Positions 34,628-43,058 of a DNA stretch of 64,000 nucleotides are shown piece after piece. The first letter of the stretch is position 1. Every line of letters starts with the position of its first letter. This stretch comes from Bittarella massiliensis (ex Durand et al. 2017). GTDB lineage: Bacteria > Bacillota > Clostridia > Oscillospirales > Ruminococcaceae. Both the position numbers and the translations under genes were made by a program. The stretch lies in assembly GCF_001486165.1 (NCBI RefSeq), contig NZ_LN908975.1, positions 372,001 through 436,000 on the forward strand, given 5' to 3'. The notes beneath the pieces were generated by a model, which searched no databases, was not told the origin of the DNA, and worked only from the letters and a program-made list of their open reading frames with translations.

Positions 34628-34649
34628 ACGGCCGCAGGGCCGTTTTTTT
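34628..34649 (+). terminator. Intrinsic terminator
   Basis: ACGGCC / GGCCGT stem with loop GCAG and seven T, right after the papain-like gene. The following 340 bp hold only the MATE promoter and leader. Confidence 0.8.
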
Positions 34650-34835
34650 GTTGCCCTTTTCCCCGGTGTTCGGAAAAGCCCACTTCTTTGCATTGCTGTG
34701 TTGACGCGCTGCTGCAAGAAAGTGAATTTGCACAATGATTTTTTTGAGCAGATGGTGATTTTTATGAGAGGGTGACAGTATTTTTTCGGTTTTTTTACTA
34801 ATGTGTACAAACTTTTAACAGAGTGGCCGCGGGCG

Positions 34836-34864
34836 TTGGAAAATGTTCACCGATATGGTACACT
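34836..34864 (+). promoter_or_regulatory. Probable promoter of the MATE transporter
   Basis: TTGGAA (34836-34841), 17-bp spacer, TACACT (34859-34864). The leader has a GC-rich stretch ending in seven T at 34923-34929, a weak attenuator candidate. Confidence 0.5.
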
Positions 34865-34991
34865 ACAAATGTCGGCCCGAGGGCAGGGCCCTGCGCGCGC
34901 TTCCCAATGGGGGCCGGCGCCCTTTTTTTGCCCGTTTGCCGCGCGGCGGCGGGAAGGGCAGTTTTTGAAGAGATAGGAGAGGGAGAGAAAT

Positions 34992-36380
34992 TTGAGTAGA
35001 AAAATCGCGATCGAACGGGACCAGGGCTTTTACGGCTCGGTGTTGTCCCTGGCCATCCCCCTGGCGCTGCAGTCGGCGCTGATGTACAGCGTGACCACCC
35101 TCAACAGCATCATGCTGGGCGCCCTGGGGGAGATCCCCATGTCCGCCTCGGCCATTGCCGACCAGCCCTTCAACATCGTCTCGGGCATCTTCCGCGGCCT
35201 GACGCTGGGCGGGGCCATCCTCATTGCCCAGTACTGGGGCAAGGGGGACACCAAGGCCATCCGCCGGGTCATCGCCATCGGCATCCGCTGCTCGGTGCTC
35301 ATCTCCCTGCTGACGGCCATCCTGGTCATCGCCTTCCCGGCCCCCATCATGGGCGTTTTCTCCACCGACAAGGCGGTCATTGACGCGGGCATCGACTACC
35401 TGCGCATCGTGGCGCTGACCTATCCCATGTTCGCCGTCAGCAACTGCTATATGCTCTCCATCCGGGCGACCGAGAACGCCCGCACCCCGTTGCTGATCAA
35501 CCTGCTCTCCTACGGGGTCAACATCCTCCTCAACTACGGCTTCATCTTCGGCAAGTTCGGCCTGCCGGAGATGGGGATCACCGGCGTGGCCATCGGCACC
35601 CTGCTGGCCCGCGGGATCGAATTTGCCTGTGTGCTGGTGCACATGCTCTGCCTCAACAAGAAGGTGCGGATGAAGCTGAGCGACTTTGTCAAGCGCGACA
35701 AGCTGCTCTTCAAGGACTTTATGACCTACGCCGCCCCCTCCCTCCTCAGCGAGATGATCTTCACCATCGGCATGTCCGCCTACTCGGTCATCTTCGGCCG
35801 CCTGGGCACCACCACCATCGCCGCCAACACGGTGGCCGAGGTGCTCCACCGCATCGGCTCGGTCTTCTTTGCCGGGCTCTCGGGCGCCTCTTCGGTCATC
35901 ATCGGCAAGACCATCGGCTCGGGCGACATCCAGCGGGCCAAGCTGCAGAAAAAGACCTTCAACGTGCTGGCCATGGGAGTGGGCCTGTTCACCACCGCCC
36001 TGCTGCTGGTCATCAAGAACTTTGTCCTCTCCCTCTATAACATCGCCCCCGAGACCTATGCCATGGCCGACAAGATGATCGTCATCAACGCCATCTTCAT
36101 GATCGCCTTTGCCTACGAGTCCCTCTATGTCACCGGGCTGCAGGTGGGCAGCGGCGACGCCACCAACATCCTCATCTACACCACCATCATCATGTGGGGG
36201 GTCACCATGCCCATCGCCTTTGCGGGGGCCTTCTGGTTCAAGCTCTCCCCCCTGGTGGTCTTCGTCATCCTCAAGTGCGACTACGCCGTCAAGGGCGTTT
36301 ACGGCTACCTCCGCACCCGGGGCGACAAGTGGATCAAGCAGGTCACCCGGGACGAAAAGGACCTGCAGGCGCAGGAGTAA
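34992..36380 (+). CDS. MATE-family multidrug/solute efflux transporter
   Basis: 462 residues from a TTG at 34992 with ATAGGAGAGG upstream. Twelve hydrophobic segments in two homologous halves, with SIMLGALGEIPMSASAIADQP and GGAILIAQYWGKGD in the first half and VFFAGLSGASSVIIGKTIGSGD in the second, define the MATE fold. These pumps export cationic drugs or metabolites in exchange for sodium or protons. The substrate is not predictable. A weak hairpin with T run in the 130-nt leader may attenuate it. It ends at a strong terminator. Confidence 0.92.
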   Translation: MSRKIAIERDQGFYGSVLSLAIPLALQSALMYSVTTLNSIMLGALGEIPMSASAIADQPFNIVSGIFRGLTLGGAILIAQYWGKGDTKAIRRVIAIGIRCSVLISLLTAILVIAFPAPIMGVFSTDKAVIDAGIDYLRIVALTYPMFAVSNCYMLSIRATENARTPLLINLLSYGVNILLNYGFIFGKFGLPEMGITGVAIGTLLARGIEFACVLVHMLCLNKKVRMKLSDFVKRDKLLFKDFMTYAAPSLLSEMIFTIGMSAYSVIFGRLGTTTIAANTVAEVLHRIGSVFFAGLSGASSVIIGKTIGSGDIQRAKLQKKTFNVLAMGVGLFTTALLLVIKNFVLSLYNIAPETYAMADKMIVINAIFMIAFAYESLYVTGLQVGSGDATNILIYTTIIMWGVTMPIAFAGAFWFKLSPLVVFVILKCDYAVKGVYGYLRTRGDKWIKQVTRDEKDLQAQE

Positions 36381-36410
36381 ACGGATCTTCTCCGCAAAAA
36401 AAGAATGGCA

Positions 36411-36450
36411 AAAGGAGGCGGGCAGCTGCGGCTGCCCGCCTCCTTTTTGC
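36411..36450 (+). terminator. Terminator after the MATE gene
   Basis: GGAGGCGGGCAG / CTGCCCGCCTCC stem with loop CTGCGG and five T. Confidence 0.9.
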
Positions 36451-36541
36451 CGTGTCGAAAAAAGAGAGAATATTTTCAAACCGCCTCATTGCAGAGGGGG
36501 GAGGGATGCGCTGTGCTGGGGGTGCAAAGGGGGAACACGAG

Positions 36542-37030
36542 ATGGAAAATGAAGGGAAAAAGGACTTTAACGCAATGCTGCACAGGGCTGCGGGGATGCC
36601 CAAGACCCAAATCGTCACCGACCCCAAAACGGTGGCCAAATACGGCGGGGAGAGGATGCACTTCGCCCCGCCCATCGACTGCGACCGGGTGATGCGGCGG
36701 GTCCCCTTCGGCAGGGTGATCGCGGTGGGGGCCATACGGGAGCACTTTGCCGCCCAGAACGGGGCCGACTTCACCGCCCCCATCACGGCGGGCATCTTTG
36801 TCTCCATCGCCGCCTGGGCCAGTTTTCAGCGCCAGGGGGACGAGACCCCCTACTGACGCACCCTCAAGGCCGGGGGCGAGCTCGACCCCAAGGATCCCGG
36901 CGGCGTTGAGGCGCAGCGCGCCCGCCTCGAGGGGGAGGGGCACACCGTCTTGCGGCGGGGGCGCACCGATCTGCGCTCCTTTGTAAAGGACTATGAGCAG
37001 GCCCTCTTTCCCCTGGACGAGAGGGGATAG
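36542..37030 (+). pseudogene. MGMT-family protein interrupted by one in-frame TGA
   Basis: The frame from ATG 36542 (GGGGGA upstream) reads as an MGMT-family protein: MPKTQIVTDPKTVAKYGGER, RRVPFGRVIAVGAIREHFA and TAPITAGIFVSIAAWA. It then meets TGA at 36854-36856 directly after ETPY. The same frame continues RTLKAGGELDPKDPGGVEAQ, ARLEGEGHTV and FVKDYEQALF to a natural stop at 37028-37030. Family members have Tyr-Trp-Arg at this place, so the stop is a TGG to TGA change. Without it the protein would be 162 residues. Other genes here use TGA as stop, so recoding is unlikely; a recent nonsense mutation or a sequencing error fits best. Confidence 0.8.
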
Positions 37031-37042
37031 GGAGATAGAAAA

Positions 37043-37076
37043 AGAGGGCCGGTCGACCTGCGACCGGCTCTCTTCT
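37043..37076. terminator. Bidirectional terminator
   Basis: AGAGGGCCGGTCG / CGACCGGCTCTCT stem, flanked by A-rich and T-rich runs, between the MGMT remnant and udp. Confidence 0.8.
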
Positions 37077-37082
37077 TTTTCG

Positions 37083-37865
37083 TTACTGGTGGGCAATCAG
37101 GTAGCGGATGCCCTCGATGGTGGCCTTGATGGCCTTTTCGGTGTCGTGGTCGTAGGGGTTTTCCATCCCCAGGGCGGCCCGCTCCTGGTTTTGGACGACG
37201 TGCATCACCGCGCCCGCCTTGCAGCCCAGGGACTGGCAGACGGTGAAGAGGGCGGCGGACTCCATCTCACTGCCCAGGGTGCCGGCCCGCTTCCATGCCT
37301 CCCAGCGGTTGAGCAGCTCATAGGAGATGGGCATCCTGTCGGGGGAGTGCTGGCCGTAGAACGAGTCCTTGCACTGCACCACCCCGGTGTGCACCCGGTA
37401 GCCCAGCTTTTTGGCGCCTTCCCGCAGGGCGTAGGCGATGTCCAGGTCGGCCACGGCCGGGAACTCGATGGGCAGGTACTCTTTCGAGGTGCCCTCGGCG
37501 CGGATGGCGCCGGTGACCACCACCACGTCGCCGCCCATGACGTCGAGGTCGATGCCGCCGCAGGTGCCGATGCGGATGAAGTTCTGCACCCCCAACAGGT
37601 GCAGCTCCTCGATGCAGATGGCGGCGGAGGGGCCGCCGATGCCGGTGGAGCAGACGATGACCTTTACGCCGTCCAAAAAGCCCTCGTAGGAGACGTACTC
37701 CCGGTTCTCGCCCAGCTTGCGCGGGTTGTCCAAAAAGGCGGCGATTTTGGGCACCCGGCCCGGATCGCCGGGCAGGATGGCAAACTGCGTGCCCTTGACG
37801 TCCTCCTCGTTGAGTTTGATGTGGTAGGTCCTCCCGTCGTCGCCGACGATCATTTTGCTGAGCAT
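37083..37865 (-). CDS. udp: Uridine phosphorylase family nucleoside phosphorylase
   Basis: 260 residues from ATG 37865 with AAAGGTG 8 nt upstream. It is a hexameric NP-I family enzyme: [35 protein letters not shown] and the late motif [10 protein letters not shown] near residue 195. The spacing matches uridine phosphorylase, which splits uridine with phosphate to uracil and ribose-1-phosphate; purine or broader specificity is possible. The promoter (TTGTGT-18-TATAAT) has a LacI-type operator in its spacer, and a LacI-family gene is divergent, so it is probably repressed until nucleosides or a sugar are present. Confidence 0.88.
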   Translation of the reverse strand: MLSKMIVGDDGRTYHIKLNEEDVKGTQFAILPGDPGRVPKIAAFLDNPRKLGENREYVSYEGFLDGVKVIVCSTGIGGPSAAICIEELHLLGVQNFIRIGTCGGIDLDVMGGDVVVVTGAIRAEGTSKEYLPIEFPAVADLDIAYALREGAKKLGYRVHTGVVQCKDSFYGQHSPDRMPISYELLNRWEAWKRAGTLGSEMESAALFTVCQSLGCKAGAVMHVVQNQERAALGMENPYDHDTEKAIKATIEGIRYLIAHQ

Positions 37866-37919
37866 GCACAACACACCTTTCTATTTGAATCAAACGCGGG
37901 TTTGTGGAAATACATCTTC

Positions 37920-37949
37920 ATTATACACCCGTTGGAAGCGTTTACACAA
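37920..37949 (-). promoter_or_regulatory. udp promoter with LacI-type operator
   Basis: On the minus strand TTGTGT (37949-37944), 18-bp spacer, TATAAT (37925-37920). AAACGCTT at 37943-37936 lies inside the spacer, where a bound repressor would block RNA polymerase. Confidence 0.65.
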
Positions 37950-38088
37950 TTCGGAAAATGCGCCAAGAAGCGCGGCCCTTTTTAGATAAAAAGTCAAGGC
38001 AAAAGAAAGGGGGACAAGGGCAATCCGCTAAAAATACAGGCTGCGAAAGGGCAAAATCGGGCAAAAATACAATATTTGTGCGAAAGAA

Positions 38089-38162
38089 TTGACAAATCTT
38101 CGCGGTCAACAGTATATTATAAAGAGATGGAAAACGCTTGCGCTCGTGGCGGCGAAACGTTT
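38089..38162 (+). promoter_or_regulatory. lacI-family gene promoter with two operators
   Basis: TTGACA (38089-38094), 18-bp spacer, TATATT (38113-38118). AAACGCTT (38132-38139) lies at the expected start point and the perfect palindrome AAACGTTT (38155-38162) follows 23 bp later, centre to centre. This suggests autorepression. The rest of 37866-38241 has no gene. Confidence 0.65.
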
Positions 38163-38241
38163 TGATATTGTCTGTCGGGCCCCTGGGGTCGGCTGCCGGC
38201 GGAATGTGAGGGGCGCTGGCCCCGTAAAGGTGGAGTGAAGA

Positions 38242-39261
38242 GTGGAGACCAAACAGATTACCATCAAGGACATCGCGCAGAAGGCGGGGGTGGCAGTGTC
38301 CACCGTCTCTCGGGTGCTCAACGGAAAGGACCGGGTGAGCCCCGAAACGCGGCAGCGGGTACAGCAGATCATCGACGAGTACGACTATGTGCAAAACGCC
38401 GCGGCGGTGTCGGTGGTCAAGCGCAAGACCAACATGATCGGCGTCATCATCCCCGAGATCCAAAACCCCTTTAACGCCTCCATCGTCTATGGGGTCGACA
38501 AGGTCTGCAAGACCCGGGGATACAACATCTGCGTCTTCTCCACCGACGACAAGGTGGCCGATGAGGAGCGGCTCATCCGCTCGGTGGTCAGCCCCCTGGT
38601 GGACGGAATCATCGCCATCACCTGCACCGATGGGCGCATCTACCTGGGCGGGCGCAAGCCGGTGGTGCTGGTGGACAGGGGCCTGGGGGCCGACGACTTT
38701 GACGAGGTGGTCATCGACAACATGGGTGGGATGCACCGCGCCTGCGACTACCTGATCAAAAAGGGGCACCGCAAGATCGCCTATATCTCCGGCCCGCTGG
38801 AGTTCACCACCGGCTTGGGGCGGCTACAGGGCTTTCGCAGCTGCATGGAGGAGCACGGCATCCCCATCGACGAGGACAACGTCTACGTGGGCGACTGGTT
38901 CGTGGCCGACGGCCGCCGCGCCACCCAGAAGATATTGGAGAGAAACAGCGCCGGTGCGGGGGTCACCGCCATCCTCTGCAGCAACAACCTCATCTGCAAG
39001 GGCTGCATCGAGGTGCTGCACGAGGCCAAGGTGGCCATCGGCGAGGACATCTCCCTGCTGGGCTTTGACGAAAACGACCTGGTGCACTACACCACCCCCA
39101 AAATCACCTATGTGGCCCGCCCCACCTACGAGATGGGGGAGAAGGCCGCCGAGATGCTTTTGGAGAAGATTGCCTCGGAGAAGAGCTACCTGGGGCAGAA
39201 GATGGTGATGCGCACCCGGCTCATCGAGCAGGGCTCGGTCAAGGACCTAAACAGGAAATAG
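38242..39261 (+). CDS. LacI-family transcriptional regulator
   Basis: 339 residues from a GTG at 38242 with AGGTGGAG upstream. The N-terminal helix-turn-helix ITIKDIAQKAGVAVSTVSRV and hinge LNGKDRVSPETRQ are canonical. The rest is a periplasmic-binding-like sensor (NMIGVIIPEIQNPFNASIVY, LIKKGHRKIAYISGP, LLGFDENDLVHYTTPKIT). The ligand is unknown; adjacency to a nucleoside phosphorylase suggests a nucleoside, ribose or related signal. Three AAACGYTT-type operators lie between it and udp, one in the udp promoter and two at its own start point. Confidence 0.93.
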   Translation: METKQITIKDIAQKAGVAVSTVSRVLNGKDRVSPETRQRVQQIIDEYDYVQNAAAVSVVKRKTNMIGVIIPEIQNPFNASIVYGVDKVCKTRGYNICVFSTDDKVADEERLIRSVVSPLVDGIIAITCTDGRIYLGGRKPVVLVDRGLGADDFDEVVIDNMGGMHRACDYLIKKGHRKIAYISGPLEFTTGLGRLQGFRSCMEEHGIPIDEDNVYVGDWFVADGRRATQKILERNSAGAGVTAILCSNNLICKGCIEVLHEAKVAIGEDISLLGFDENDLVHYTTPKITYVARPTYEMGEKAAEMLLEKIASEKSYLGQKMVMRTRLIEQGSVKDLNRK

Positions 39262-39284
39262 CGGCGACGGAGCTGCCGAAAGAG

Positions 39285-39316
39285 AAAGACGACTGCCTTT
39301 GGGTGGTCGTCTTTTT
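39285..39316 (+). terminator. Terminator after the LacI-family gene
   Basis: AAAGACGAC / GTCGTCTTT stem and five T. Confidence 0.8.
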
Positions 39317-39684
39317 ACATTTAGGACTTGCTTCTGAGGAGGGGGTGCGGCGAATCGGCAGTTGGTTTTGCGGTCGGGGCTGGCCATGAGGGAGGAGGGA
39401 AGGGCAGAGGCTCTTGCCTGCGACCGGACAATCGCGCCCCAGGGGCTGGCGCTTACCCCCGACCAGATAGGGGGAACTGGTGCAAAATCAGTGCCGCCTG
39501 CGAGCTGTCGGGCGCGTGGAGATACGGGGGAGACAGCGCAGCCGCACCTTCTGCGACTCCCCCTACCTCTTTCTCTGGGAGTATCTGCCCGCACGGGAAG
39601 GGCTGTTGGCGCTTTTTTACTTTAACTAAATCGGCGAGAGGTTGAGCGGCCGGGAGCCGATGAAGCGGATGCGTTTCTATTTTG

Positions 39685-40350
39685 ATGAGAGTTGTGGGGG
39701 TCCCGCTGGAACTGCCGCGGGAGGGAGAGTGGAAACAGTTGGCCCAGGTTCTGTGGGAGGGGCCTCCTCCACCCCAGACTTACACCGGCAAAGACCATTG
39801 GTGGGAGCTAAAAGAGGGGGACGATGGCGAATGCGTGTGAGAGGGCCCTTTTCTGGACGGCTGGCGCCCGACTTTAAACGAGCTGTTGGTCCTCCGGGAC
39901 GGAGAGGCGGTGCGACAGATGGAGCGGGAGGACAGCTCCGTCGAGCGGGGATTGGCAAATGCCCTGCTGTACTCCGTCTGCTCCGTGATTTCCTCCGCCA
40001 AGGGGAGGGGGATGTGTCTGGCATTCCGCCGCGGGACGGGGGGCTGTCCTCTTTCCCAGCCCTGCCCGGGGGAGCGCCGCCGACCCGCTTTGCCGGCGCT
40101 TTATCCTGCCGGATGGAGGACTGCGGCAGGATGGGGCGCGGTACAGCTGTGCCCCCCGACAAGTTGGCGATGGCGACAGGGGTAGCGGCCTGGGGTCCCT
40201 GCTGGAGAGCGGGCGCTTTGCCGACGGCGAGTGCCGTCCCCTCCTTGAGACTTTGGGGGAGACGGTGCAATCTCTCCTCCTATGGGAGGCCGGTACTTTT
40301 GGTTGGGGCGAAGGGGGGCGGAAATGGCCTGCTTCTGCACCGCCCCCCAA
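39685..40350 (+). pseudogene. Probable decayed protein-coding gene, family not recognised
   Basis: In the frame of ATG 39685 the text is protein-like: MRVVGVPLELPREGEWKQLA, then PQTYTGKDHWWELKEGDDGE. A TGA stands at 39838-39840, and the same frame continues EGPFLDGWRPTLNELLVLRD, GEAVRQMEREDSSVERGL and ANALLYSVCSVISSA. After about 40020 protein-like text shifts to the next frame (FILPDGGLRQDGARYS, then ECRPLLETLGETVQSLLLWE). So one stop and one frameshift separate three pieces of about 220 codons. Codon choice is also less GC-biased than in neighbours. No family was recognised. The stretch 39317-39684 holds nothing clear. Confidence 0.45.
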
Positions 40351-40413
40351 CCCCGACAGAAGTGGTCGCGGGAGCTGGCTGCCGGGAGGCGGAGGGATGG
40401 CAGGGCGCAAAAA

Positions 40414-40442
40414 AGAGCTGTTTGAACCGGTCAAACAGCTCT
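40414..40442. terminator. Bidirectional terminator
   Basis: AGAGCTGTTTGA / TCAAACAGCTCT stem with loop ACCGG; on the minus strand it is followed by six T, ending the nfeD operon. Confidence 0.85.
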
Positions 40443-40460
40443 TTCTATCTTCGGGAAGGA

Positions 40461-41132
40461 TCACCGCTCCCCGCTGCCCAGGGCCTGTTCGGCCAGGCGG
40501 AGGGTGTAGACGGCGGCAGCCAGTTGGTCGGGGTCGCGCATCCCCTGGGCGGACTGGCGGTCCAGGGGGAACTCCACCACGTCGGCCCGCATGGCGGCGG
40601 CCATCACCGGCACCACGTCGTAGCCGGTGCCGTCGTAGTAGCCGACCCCCTCTTGAAACCGGCCTTTGAGGACGATCATCGCCCGCAGGTTGGCCTCTTC
40701 CGGCGGGGCGGGAAAGGCGGGCGCGCCGTGCAGCAGGGTGACCGGGCCACTGCCGGCGCCGTGCAGGGCGACCAGGGCCTGGCGGAGCAGGTCGGTGGGG
40801 GCGTCCTCGGCGCAGAGGAGGACGGGGGCCCCGCTGGCGCCCGCCGCCTTCAGCAGCGGGGTGTCGTCCAGGGCGGCCCTCCCCAGCTGCCAGAGGGGCA
40901 TGCCCAGCTCTGCCAGGCGCTGGGCGTGCTCGGCTTTCTCGGGGAGGACCAGCAGGAGGATGCCCAGGGCGTTTGCCTCCTCTTTTAACTGGGTATAGTG
41001 GGGCCCGGCGACGGCAAAGGGGAGGAGCATGCCGTTGACCCCCGCCTCGGCGGCGGCGCGGATGAAGAAGTGGGCGTCCTCCTCGCTGTGGCAGCCGCGG
41101 GTGGCGTCGGCCAGCAGGATACAGCGGCTCAT
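40461..41132 (-). CDS. Divergent NeuB-like TIM-barrel protein without SAF domain
   Basis: 223 residues from ATG 41132, overlapping the SPFH stop. Several segments resemble the sialic-acid-synthase (NeuB/SpsE) barrel: ALDDTPLLKAAGASGAPVLL, VTLLHGAPAFPAPPEEANLR and ADVVEFPLDRQSAQGMRDPD match the family patterns LHC...YPAPPEDVNLRA and FTLDR..PGPDH. It stops there, so the C-terminal SAF antifreeze domain is absent, and the usual Cys and several phosphoenolpyruvate contacts are not evident. It is cotranscribed with nfeD and an SPFH protein, an odd partnership. The enzyme activity is doubtful. Confidence 0.6.
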   Translation of the reverse strand: MSRCILLADATRGCHSEEDAHFFIRAAAEAGVNGMLLPFAVAGPHYTQLKEEANALGILLLVLPEKAEHAQRLAELGMPLWQLGRAALDDTPLLKAAGASGAPVLLCAEDAPTDLLRQALVALHGAGSGPVTLLHGAPAFPAPPEEANLRAMIVLKGRFQEGVGYYDGTGYDVVPVMAAAMRADVVEFPLDRQSAQGMRDPDQLAAAVYTLRLAEQALGSGER

Positions 41133-42034
41133 TGGGCCTGCTGCTCCCCGCCGTCGATGACCAGCTCTTTCAGGGAGGCGGCTAGCCCGGCCATGGACTG
41201 GATCTCGGAGGGGATGATGATCTTGGTGGCCCGCCCGTCGGCCACCTTTTCAAAGGCCTCCAGACTCTTGAGGGCAATGACCTTGTCGCCGGGATTGGCG
41301 TCGTTGAGCAGGCGCAGACTGTCCGCATAGGCCCGCTGCACCATCAGGATGGCTTCGGCCTCGCCCTCGGCCTCGTGGATCTTCTGCTCCTTGACCGCCT
41401 CGGCCCGCAGGATGGCCGACTCCTTCTCGCCCTCGGCCACCAGGATCTGGCTGCGCTTCTCGCCCTCGGCCCGCAGGATGGACTCGCGGCGCTGGCGCTC
41501 GGCCTTCATCTGTTTCTCCATGGCATCCTGGATCTCGGCCGGGGGCACGATGTTCTTGACTTCCACCCGGTTGACCTTGATGCCCCACTTGTCGGTGGCC
41601 TCGTCGAGGATGGTGGTGATGCGGGTGTTGATGACGTCGCGGGAGGTGAGGGTGTTGTCCAATTCCAGGTCGCCGATGATGTTGCGCAGGGTGGTGGCGG
41701 TCAAAAACTCGATGGCGGCCATGGGGTTGTCGACGCCGTAGGTGAACAGCTTGGGGTCGGTGACCTGAAAGAAGACCACCGTGTCGATCTGCATGGTGAC
41801 GTTGTCCTTGGTGATGACCGCCTGGGGGGCAAAGTCCACCACCTTCTCTTTCAGGGAAACCCTCTTGGCGACCCGGTCCACAAAGGGGATCTTGAAGTGC
41901 AGGCCGGTGGCCCAGGTCTCCCGGTAGGCGCCGATGCGCTCGACGACATAGGCGTTGGCCTGGGGCACCACCCGGATGTTGGCGACCAGGATGATCAGGA
42001 TCAGGGCGACAAGCCCCAGCAGGACGTATTGCAT
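41129..42034 (-). CDS. qmcA: SPFH/band 7 (stomatin-like) membrane protein, QmcA-type
   Basis: 301 residues. An N-terminal membrane helix (MQYVLLGLVALILIILVANI) is followed by the band 7 domain: VVPQANAYVVERIGAYRETW, then VVDFAPQAVITKDNVTMQID and TATTLRNIIGDLELDNTLTS. A Glu/Ala/Lys-rich coiled coil covers about residues 170-245 (ESILRAEGEKRSQILVAEGE). It forms large ring-like assemblies at the membrane in the known family and is often paired with NfeD, as here (22 bp upstream). The stop overlaps the next gene's ATG. Its function in membrane quality control is inferred from homologues. Confidence 0.93.
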   Translation of the reverse strand: MQYVLLGLVALILIILVANIRVVPQANAYVVERIGAYRETWATGLHFKIPFVDRVAKRVSLKEKVVDFAPQAVITKDNVTMQIDTVVFFQVTDPKLFTYGVDNPMAAIEFLTATTLRNIIGDLELDNTLTSRDVINTRITTILDEATDKWGIKVNRVEVKNIVPPAEIQDAMEKQMKAERQRRESILRAEGEKRSQILVAEGEKESAILRAEAVKEQKIHEAEGEAEAILMVQRAYADSLRLLNDANPGDKVIALKSLEAFEKVADGRATKIIIPSEIQSMAGLAASLKELVIDGGEQQAQ

Positions 42035-42055
42035 TGTGACTCCTCCTCGTTTTGG

Positions 42056-42499
42056 TTAGCGGGATCCCCCGTCGGCGGGGCGGACAAACAGCCGGACCCC
42101 TTCAATGCGGCAGACTTGCACCACCGCGCCCTGGGGGATGGTCTCGCCCCCCTCGCTGCGGGCGGCCCAGCTCTGCCCGCAGACAAAGACCCGCCCGCTG
42201 GGGGCCAGGTTGTCCACGGCCTGGGTGATGGTCCCCTCTTTGCCGATGACCATGTCGGCGTTGGTCCGCTGGGCCCGGCCGCTCAAGAACTTTTTACACA
42301 GGGGGCGGGTGGCGGCCAGCAGCAGCCCGCTGACCACGAAAAAGACCAGCAGCTGCACCCACAGGGACTCGGTGAACAGAGAGGTGATGAGGCCGGCCAC
42401 CCCGCCGGCGGCAAACCAGATGGACACCAGGGCCACGGTCGCCGCCTCGGCAATGGCGAAGACGGCGATGGCGACCAGCCATCCCACAGCGTAGATCAT
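42056..42499 (-). CDS. nfeD: NfeD-family membrane protein
   Basis: 147 residues from ATG 42499 with AAGGAGG upstream. Three to four hydrophobic helices (about residues 1-75) are followed by a C-terminal OB-fold domain, with VIGKEGTITQAVDNLAPSGR and VFVCGQSWAARSEGGETIPQ, the typical NfeD1b short form lacking the protease part. It is the expected partner of the downstream SPFH protein. A TATAAT -10 at 42755-42750 on the minus strand implies a leader of about 240 nt. The rest of 42500-43058 shows no gene, only this leader and the promoter of the next gene. Confidence 0.92.
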   Translation of the reverse strand: MIYAVGWLVAIAVFAIAEAATVALVSIWFAAGGVAGLITSLFTESLWVQLLVFFVVSGLLLAATRPLCKKFLSGRAQRTNADMVIGKEGTITQAVDNLAPSGRVFVCGQSWAARSEGGETIPQGAVVQVCRIEGVRLFVRPADGGSR

Positions 42500-42974
42500 A
42501 AGCAGAGAACCTCCTTTGCAAGGTGACGGGCGGCGCCGGCGGCCAAAAGGGCGCCGGCGGGGCGGGTGAGATCGGCCGTCGGGGGCGGGGAGCGGGGCGG
42601 ACAAAAGCTGCCCGCTGCCGCGGCGCCCCGGCCGTTTGCGGTCGTGCTTTCCCGGGCGCAGAGCGCGTGGGGATTTGGCTGTGGGGCGGGGGCAAACGGA
42701 GGTTGTACCCTCTGCCCGGCCCTCTCAGCACAACGACTGCGTTGCGATTATTATACCACAGTTTGGCCGGAAAAACGATTTTGCCCCCACAAATTGGCCG
42801 AATCCCCCAAAAGGAGGGGGCAAGCAGCGCAGCCGGTCTATTTTGTGGGGGAAAACGGCCCCTCTTTTGGCAGTTTTCTCAAAAGGCCGCGATTTGCCCG
42901 GCAAGATGGAGAAACTGGCGATATGACCGGCCTTTTTTGCCCCTTTGCGCCCTCCAATTTCGGCAGAAAGCGGA

Positions 42975-43004
42975 TTGCAAAGGCCGTTTGCCCGGTGGTA
43001 CAAT
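42975..43004 (+). promoter_or_regulatory. Promoter of the TrpF-like gene
   Basis: TTGCAA (42975-42980), 18-bp spacer, TACAAT (42999-43004). Confidence 0.65.
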
Positions 43005-43058
43005 AGAGGCAACAAGTGAGAACCGCCATCCGTTCGAGAGTTGAAGGAGGAACGCCCC

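Noticed and set aside
36854-36856. TGA as selenocysteine or as a Trp codon
   Set aside because: The family has Trp, not Cys, there, and no SECIS-like hairpin was evident after it. Other genes in the window use TGA as a normal stop, so code change is excluded.
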